The notes beneath the pieces were generated by a model that saw nothing but the letters and a program-made list of their open reading frames with translations, had not been told where the DNA came from and ran no database searches. The position numbers and the translations under genes were made by a program. DNA of 64,000 nt. Origin: Podocnemis expansa (Eukaryota; Chordata; Testudines; Podocnemididae). The stretch spans positions 19,057,033-19,121,032 of the forward strand of contig ML682007.1 in assembly GCA_007922195.1 (NCBI GenBank). The letters are read 5' to 3'. Shown piece by piece: positions 59,309 to 64,000 of the stretch (its first letter is position 1; every line of letters begins with the position of its first letter).

Positions 59309-59593
59309 GGGTATGTTTACACTGATGGTGGCAATTTCGCGGCCGTCAGTTCGCCCTTCCGGGAGCAGTTTGCGGCGAGTTTGAACTTGCTCTGCTTCTC
59401 CCGGAAGTCAGCCACAGAAGTCCTAGAGGCCAGGGGGCATAGGGGAAAGCCAACCATAAGCGATTTGCAGTTGGCTTTTCCCTAATGTATAGCGGCAGCT
59501 TTAAATATTGCTACTAGTTACACAATGCATTTTATTTCCTTGCATAACTGGCGGTCGACTGCCGCCAAATTTTCCCTCAGTATAGACGAGGGC
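59309..59593. mobile_element. PIF/Harbinger-like MITE, third core type
   Basis: The 285-bp element starts GGGTATGTTTACACTGATGG and ends CAGTATAGACGAGGGC, between TAA at 59306-59308 and 59594-59596. Inner inverted words GGTGGCAATTTCGCGGC and GTCGACTGCCGCCAAATTTT give a foldback. Core unlike 34119 or 44921, but the same ends and target. Confidence 0.8.
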
Positions 59594-59596
59594 TAA

Positions 59597-62262
59597 GAAG
59601 AACCAAGAGGAAGCGAGTTGTCTGAGAAGGGCTCGTCTCAGAGTATGCAGTACTTTGGATGGGATTAGGATTTATGTCCCCTCAAAAACATCCCCAGGGC
59701 AGCCTGAAGGGGTCCGGCTAATGGTACTGTGAACAAGCAGAAAACAATCCATTGCCATGTTGACTGATATTTCATGGAGAATGAATCCAGAACTTGAGAA
59801 AAGCATTCAGACAACCTCTGTCATTTGTTTAGAACTTTGAACAATGCTGACTAAAAACAGTAGGCAAATATTTTCATAAATGTCTCTGGCTGAAGACAGG
59901 GCTGGATATATAAGCCTTTAGTTACCGAAACCTAGAGCCCTCCATTGGGGTGCTCCTGAAGCACCGGGCAACATCAGCTGCTTAACACCCCCTCTTCCCA
60001 CCACCTCCATATACCGTAAATTAAAAATGAAAAGATTTCTTGTTCATTTGGAAATCAGGACTCAGGAGTGTCAAGCTGGAAGCACAGTGATTTATTGCCC
60101 TCTAGCGGTGTGACACAGTACAGGAGCCAGCCAAGTCACCTATTCCCAGGGGCTAAGTTTTCAGTAGCATACTTAGCACTTACCTACTGGCTTGTCCCTG
60201 CCCTTGTAGTGCACTGAAGTGTCTTTTTAATTCGCCTGCAGCAGCACAGCTCAAAGCACTGCAATGCGCCCTATTCTAGTCTACCAATCTAATCAATAGC
60301 AAGGAACTACCTGTTACTGCAGGCAGACAGGTGTTTCACAGGGAGAACGAACATACCCCTTTCCCCCCACCTCTAGCTAGTCACAGGACCTACCCCCAGA
60401 GACGAGGTGTTAAATGCAAAGCGGGCTAGCAGTTTTCATATGCCCTGCTAGCTACCTACTGTTATTGATCTGAGTTTGCTTTCTTCTGTCACATGTGCAA
60501 TGGGAGAGCATGTTACCCACTGCACCTACCCCCCAAGGCCAAGCTGTCCCTGTCTGACTTGGGACCTGCCAGGAAACAGTCAAATACAGTCACTTATGGA
60601 GGCAGCAAGCATGCTACATTCCCCTACCAACATCACGCCTCCTTCCCCATCGCACCCTGGGCAGCAGAACTGTACTAGCTTCCCCAGCCTTGCCAGCTCC
60701 ATCAAATATAACCCAAGTTGAGGAGATGAGATGGAAGCAGCAGAAACACACTGGCTCTTGGAATCTCTCCTTCCTTGACAGGGCAGTGTAGCTGGCAAGG
60801 GGAGATGGATGCCATGAAATGCTAAGGGCCCAAGAAACAGATTTGCTTTTCTTCTACAATGAGATTTTCCTCTGACGTCTCCCAGCAGTGAAAGGTACTG
60901 AGTGTTTAGACACCAGCAGCAGCAGGATGGGCTGCAGAGCACAATCAAAGCAGAGATGGCACCAGCAGCACTGCAGCTGTTTTTTAGGCTATGTTGGTGA
61001 TTTTTCTGCAATTGCCAGGCCAAAATTAGACTGTCCCTGTGCAGAGGGGCTGAGGACTAGGGGAAAGAGCTGGGCAGAAAGATGCATCTTCCCAGACACC
61101 AGCATTGACACAGACCTAGTGCAGTCCTTTGAATGGTAGTCTGGGCTTCCATCTGACATGTCCATGAAGCACAGCCCCCTGGAGGCAAGGCCAGTGTGGC
61201 TGAGGGGATGGTCAGGGCTCATCAGCCCTGCGCGCCTGCTGGGATCTGACTGGGGCTGCATGTTGCAGCTTTGCACAAAATGACAGCAGGGGCCGGAGCT
61301 CAGCAACCCCTTCACCTGGGCAGGCAGAAGGCCTCCAGGGATCTAGACTTGGGCCCCTCTCTGCTTCCAGGACATTCGTGTTTCAAAGCTAGGGTCCTAC
61401 CCTACCCTTTGTCCATGGCTCTAGTGAGGACAATTCCTCCCTTACTCATGAGAAATTGCCACTTATTTCCTGTGCCCATCATCCACAGAGCTCCTGGACT
61501 GGCCTTTAGACCATACATCTTGCTTTCTTCTCATTAGAAAGAATTGTTGGTGCTTTAGAGCTGACCCCCCATGTGCTTGTGGTGTCACATGGCTCACTGG
61601 CCCCTCTCACAGGAGACAGACTGGACAGAAGATACAGAAATAATAACACAATTGCTATTTGACAAGTTAAATACCCTGAATTAGATTAGAGCCATAGCTC
61701 CTACTGACATCCCCAAAGACCCATTTTCTCAGCCTGAGACCACGGGCCAGAGGGACATATTCTCAGAGAGAAGCATCAGAGGGATAACCATACACAGCAC
61801 TTTCCCTCCATCACGGATCAGTTTCAGCTCCTTCCTCAAGATCAGCTGCGTTCTTGGAGTGCCATCTACTGACCACTTCCATTTCTGTCACATGCAATCC
61901 GAAACTGGACTTGGTTCTATCCTACCTCAGGCCAGTAACTGAGTAGCTACTTAGCTGCCTCCATACAGAAGAGTGAACGCAGTGAACCTGGCTTGGAAGT
62001 GGGGTACGGGTGGTGGTGAAGTCTCCTACTCATGTGCTTTTCTGTTGATGCTACATGACCAGGCTTGGATGATGATTTCAGCTTGTTTCCAGGTGACCCA
62101 AGAGTGAAACCAAAGGTGTTTCATCCCAAACAGCTGATCTTTGTGTCTGAGCACAGAAAGTGTGAGAGGATAACATGGCTCTGGACTAGGCAGAATCACA
62201 GAACTTCTCATGTGCTGTCCGTCAGCAATGAGGTACAAAGATAACCTGGGGGAGGTGGCTTA
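59597..62262 (-). other. Probable 3' UTR and downstream flank of SH3TC2
   Basis: No exon was seen left of the stop codon. The extent of the 3' UTR is unknown. A frame at 60580-61023 on the gene strand (147 residues) has no domain and is taken as chance within UTR or flank. About 59885-59985 may be a hAT remnant (CAGGGCTGGATATATAAG). Confidence 0.4.
60226..60231 (-). terminator. Candidate polyadenylation signal of SH3TC2 (ATTAAA)
   Basis: ATTAAA on the minus strand, about 2.0 kb past the stop codon, is the first canonical or common variant signal that I found in that direction. A second candidate, AATAAA, is at 60096-60091. Neither is proven. An uncommon signal nearer the stop (AATAAG at 61467-61462) is possible. 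Confidence 0.25.
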
Positions 62263-62454
62263 TCAGATGACATGCCCTCCTTCACTCAGCCACCTGGCCC
62301 GATACGTAGCACACCAGTCCGGCCCCTTGTGCCACAGGGGAGCATTGTATATGAGAGCCAGCTTGGCATGGATGGAGCTTTGAAGCTTCTGGTCTCCCAG
62401 CTCTGTGGCTGCAGCCAGGGCCAAGAGGAAGTAGGCAGCCGCATCATGTTCATC
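62263..62454 (-). CDS. SH3TC2: SH3TC2 last coding exon with stop
   Basis: 192 bp including TGA at 62265-62263. The acceptor is CTTGTTCACCCTTAG before GATGAACATGATG. It codes [20 protein letters not shown] at its start, then [14 protein letters not shown], and ends [12 protein letters not shown]. The first part closes the last TPR; the rest is the non-TPR tail. The intron before it is 243 bp. Confidence 0.9.
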   Translation of the reverse strand, partial: DEHDAAAYFLLALAAATELGDQKLQSSIHAKLALIYNAPLWHKGPDWCATYRARWLSEGGHVI

Positions 62455-63767
62455 CTAAGGGTGAACAAGTACAAGGGGAAATATGAGAGACTGATTTGAA
62501 CTGAAGTGCCCAGAGGACAGTGCTGGAATGGGGCTAGGGCCCTGCCACTGGATAGCTTCCTACAATAAAGAGCCCACCCCCCAACCCCCCGTTCTAGCAG
62601 CTGAACTGCAGAATAGGTTGCAGGCTTAATAGTGCCCTCCGCTCACTAGCAAAAGGATTACATCCAGCACAGCTCATTATAGAAAGACACTTCTCACCTT
62701 CAGCTTGTGCAGGGTCAGGTTACCAAGGCGGGAGTAAACCTTGGAGTAGTACATGGCCTCTTCAGCACACTGCAGCACAGGTGAGCATAGGGCAAGTGTC
62801 TTCAGATAGCAGTCCTCAGCCATCTCATACATCTGCAGGAAATAGTACACTGTCGCCAGGCGGTGAAATGCAACCAGCTCTTGCAGCTGGTCTCCTGGAA
62901 AAAGAGAGAATGATACTCAAGCTGGCTGCAAATCATTCCCTTCCTGTGTAGCTGAGCAGGGAGCCCACTAATCCTGAGGAATTTTGGAATGGGTTTGCTT
63001 TGCTGCTGGTGGAAGCATGAACATCTGTGAATCAGGGGATGGTTGAGGAGGGACATGAAGATGGTCCAGTGGGGATCCTGGATGGGACAATTGATCATTG
63101 ATCCATTAGCCTAGGTTAACAGGAGAGGAATGCCTATGTGGGCCTCATTCAGTATTTAAGTCTCCAGCTGCATGGGCTGTTTCAACACAGGCTGCAGCTA
63201 AGACCTGTTCATTGGCCCTGGAATAAATAATTCTTGGCTTGTGCAGATATAGTCTCTCCCTGAAGGGTGGTGAGCAGTTTCATTGAGGAGAGCAGAACCA
63301 AGGCAGTGAGGACTCACCACATTACATCCACCCAAAATTTCCCAGGCTCTGTCAAAACACTAAACTTGCCATCATACTCAGGTCTCTCCCACAGCAGTGT
63401 GGGGATAGCCAAGTGTTCCCAGACCATCAGCCACATCCTCTGCCATGTGCTTGAAGAACCCCGTGAGACAGTAAGAAGACCATCATGAAACAAGGAACAA
63501 CTTACCTTCATGGTCAATAACTTTGGACAGATTTTTCTCCCTTCCCACCCACCCACTTGTTCTGGAAGACATGGGATAGACAGCTCCTTCTGACATCAGC
63601 GGACCAAACCACTCACCTACACTGGTGCTGAGCCTGGCTGCCAGTGTGGCAAATTCCAGTGCTTTCTCATAGCCTTGTAGCCCAATGTGTAATTCTGCCA
63701 GCTTATTGAGCAGCCGCAGCTCTGTCCTGGTGGCCTTCAGTTTCCTGGCCAAAGGCACGGCACCTCC
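62263..63767 (-). CDS. SH3TC2: SH3TC2, last three coding exons (partial gene)
   Basis: Exons 63767-63617, 62894-62698 and 62454-62263 join in phase (0, then 1, then 0) and give 179 residues before TGA. The sequence is helical TPR repeats: [20 protein letters not shown], then [20 protein letters not shown], then [14 protein letters not shown] with [18 protein letters not shown], ending [12 protein letters not shown]. The human SH3TC2 C-terminus, as I recall it, has [18 protein letters not shown] and ends near RARWLSGGG, so I choose SH3TC2 over its paralogue SH3TC1. The long gene-free downstream region also fits SH3TC2. The protein is a Rab11 effector at recycling endosomes, with N-terminal SH3 domains that would lie outside this window. 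In people, loss causes Charcot-Marie-Tooth type 4C. No frameshift or internal stop is seen. Confidence 0.85.
62698..62894 (-). CDS. SH3TC2: SH3TC2 second-last coding exon
   Basis: 197 bp. The acceptor is CTCTCTTTTTCCAG before GAGACCAG, which completes the split Gly. The donor is CTGAAG followed by GTGAGA, phase 0. It codes [20 protein letters not shown] at its start and [11 protein letters not shown] at its end: one TPR and the start of another. The intron between this exon and the one before it is 722 bp. Confidence 0.9.
63617..63767 (-). CDS. SH3TC2: SH3TC2 third-last coding exon
   Basis: 151 bp. The acceptor is CTTGTCTCTCTGCAG before GGAGGTGCC, and the donor is GTGTAG followed by GTGAGT. 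It codes [20 protein letters not shown] at its start and ARLSTSV at its end, and leaves one base (G) of a split Gly codon. Contains a full TPR helix pair. The apparent longer open frame on both sides reads into introns. Confidence 0.9.
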
Positions 63768-63884
63768 CTGCAGAGAGACAAGACAGTAGCCCATAGCCAT
63801 CTCTGTCTGTTCTCATCCAAACCCTGTATTGTGCAGAGTAGCCCAAGGTGGCAGCCACAGAAGAAGCAGGGTGTACAGTTCAGG

Positions 63885-63960
63885 GCATGTGCCTGGGACT
63901 ATAGAAAGCCTGGTTCAATCCTTGGGCAAATTGCTTAGTCTTTCTGTGTCTCAGCCCATA
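63885..63960 (+). repeat. MIR-type SINE fragment in an SH3TC2 intron
   Basis: AGCCTGGTTCAATCCTTGGG, then CAAATTGCTTAGTCTTTCTG, then TGTCTCAGCCC. This is the MIR head-to-core part in the sense antisense to the gene. Confidence 0.65.
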
Positions 63961-64000
63961 CACTTGGCTTCACAACACAGCCCTACCGTGCAGAAGAACT

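Noticed and set aside
60580..61023. 147-residue open frame on the SH3TC2 strand
   Set aside because: It lies past the stop codon, has no TPR or other domain and no acceptor linking it to the gene. Taken as chance in UTR or flank.
63483..63800. 105-residue open frame that contains the first SH3TC2 exon
   Set aside because: Its ends read through a clear acceptor (63768) and donor (63616) into introns; only 63617-63767 is coding.

Overview
The window looks like a non-avian reptile genome, most likely a turtle. The reasons are degenerate CR1 LINEs of the kind common in turtles, many short hAT MITEs with 8-bp target duplications, MITEs whose ends read GGGTATGTCTACAC and sit between TAA duplications, and a palindromic repeat (CAAGGAGTCCTGTGGCAC ... 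ATCCCACTTCATCAGATG) that I remember from turtle and crocodilian sequence. A crocodilian is the main alternative. The species call rests on recall of repeat families, not on a search.

Only one protein-coding gene can be supported. Its last three coding exons lie at the right edge on the minus strand (63767-63617, 62894-62698, 62454-62263 with a TGA stop). All splice sites are GT-AG and the exon phases agree. They encode the C-terminal 179 residues of a TPR protein, which I identify as SH3TC2, a Rab11 effector of endosome recycling important in Schwann cells. The rest of the gene lies to the right of the window.

From position 1 to about 60.2 kb the window is a gene desert downstream of SH3TC2. 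I found no other exon chain, rRNA, tRNA or CRISPR array. The long open frames here are chance frames, repeat remnants, or mirror frames of palindromes.

Layout: 0.3-1.6 kb is a CR1 fragment followed by a palindromic-repeat copy. 6.4-7.4 kb is a GC-rich retroelement-like block. 10.4-11.5 kb is a probable solo LTR with a minisatellite in its U3. 12.8-31 kb holds scattered MIR-type SINEs and hAT and mariner MITEs. 31.7-47.5 kb is the densest repeat zone: palindromic retroposons with 11-14 bp target duplications, including a three-layer nest at 40.4-41.5 kb, three PIF/Harbinger-like MITEs, and a CR1 split by one of those MITEs. 50.4-52.7 kb holds a decayed Ty3/gypsy pol whose RNase H and integrase parts face opposite ways, next to a foldback hAT element. 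58.6-59.6 kb has two more DNA transposons. 60.2-64 kb is the SH3TC2 end.

The genes do not form a system. The main interest is mobile-element architecture: palindromic retroposon-like insertions, foldback MITEs, nested insertions that give relative ages, and an internally inverted gypsy remnant. Two AT-rich blocks (26.2-26.6 and 28.5-28.8 kb) are weak candidates for conserved enhancers.
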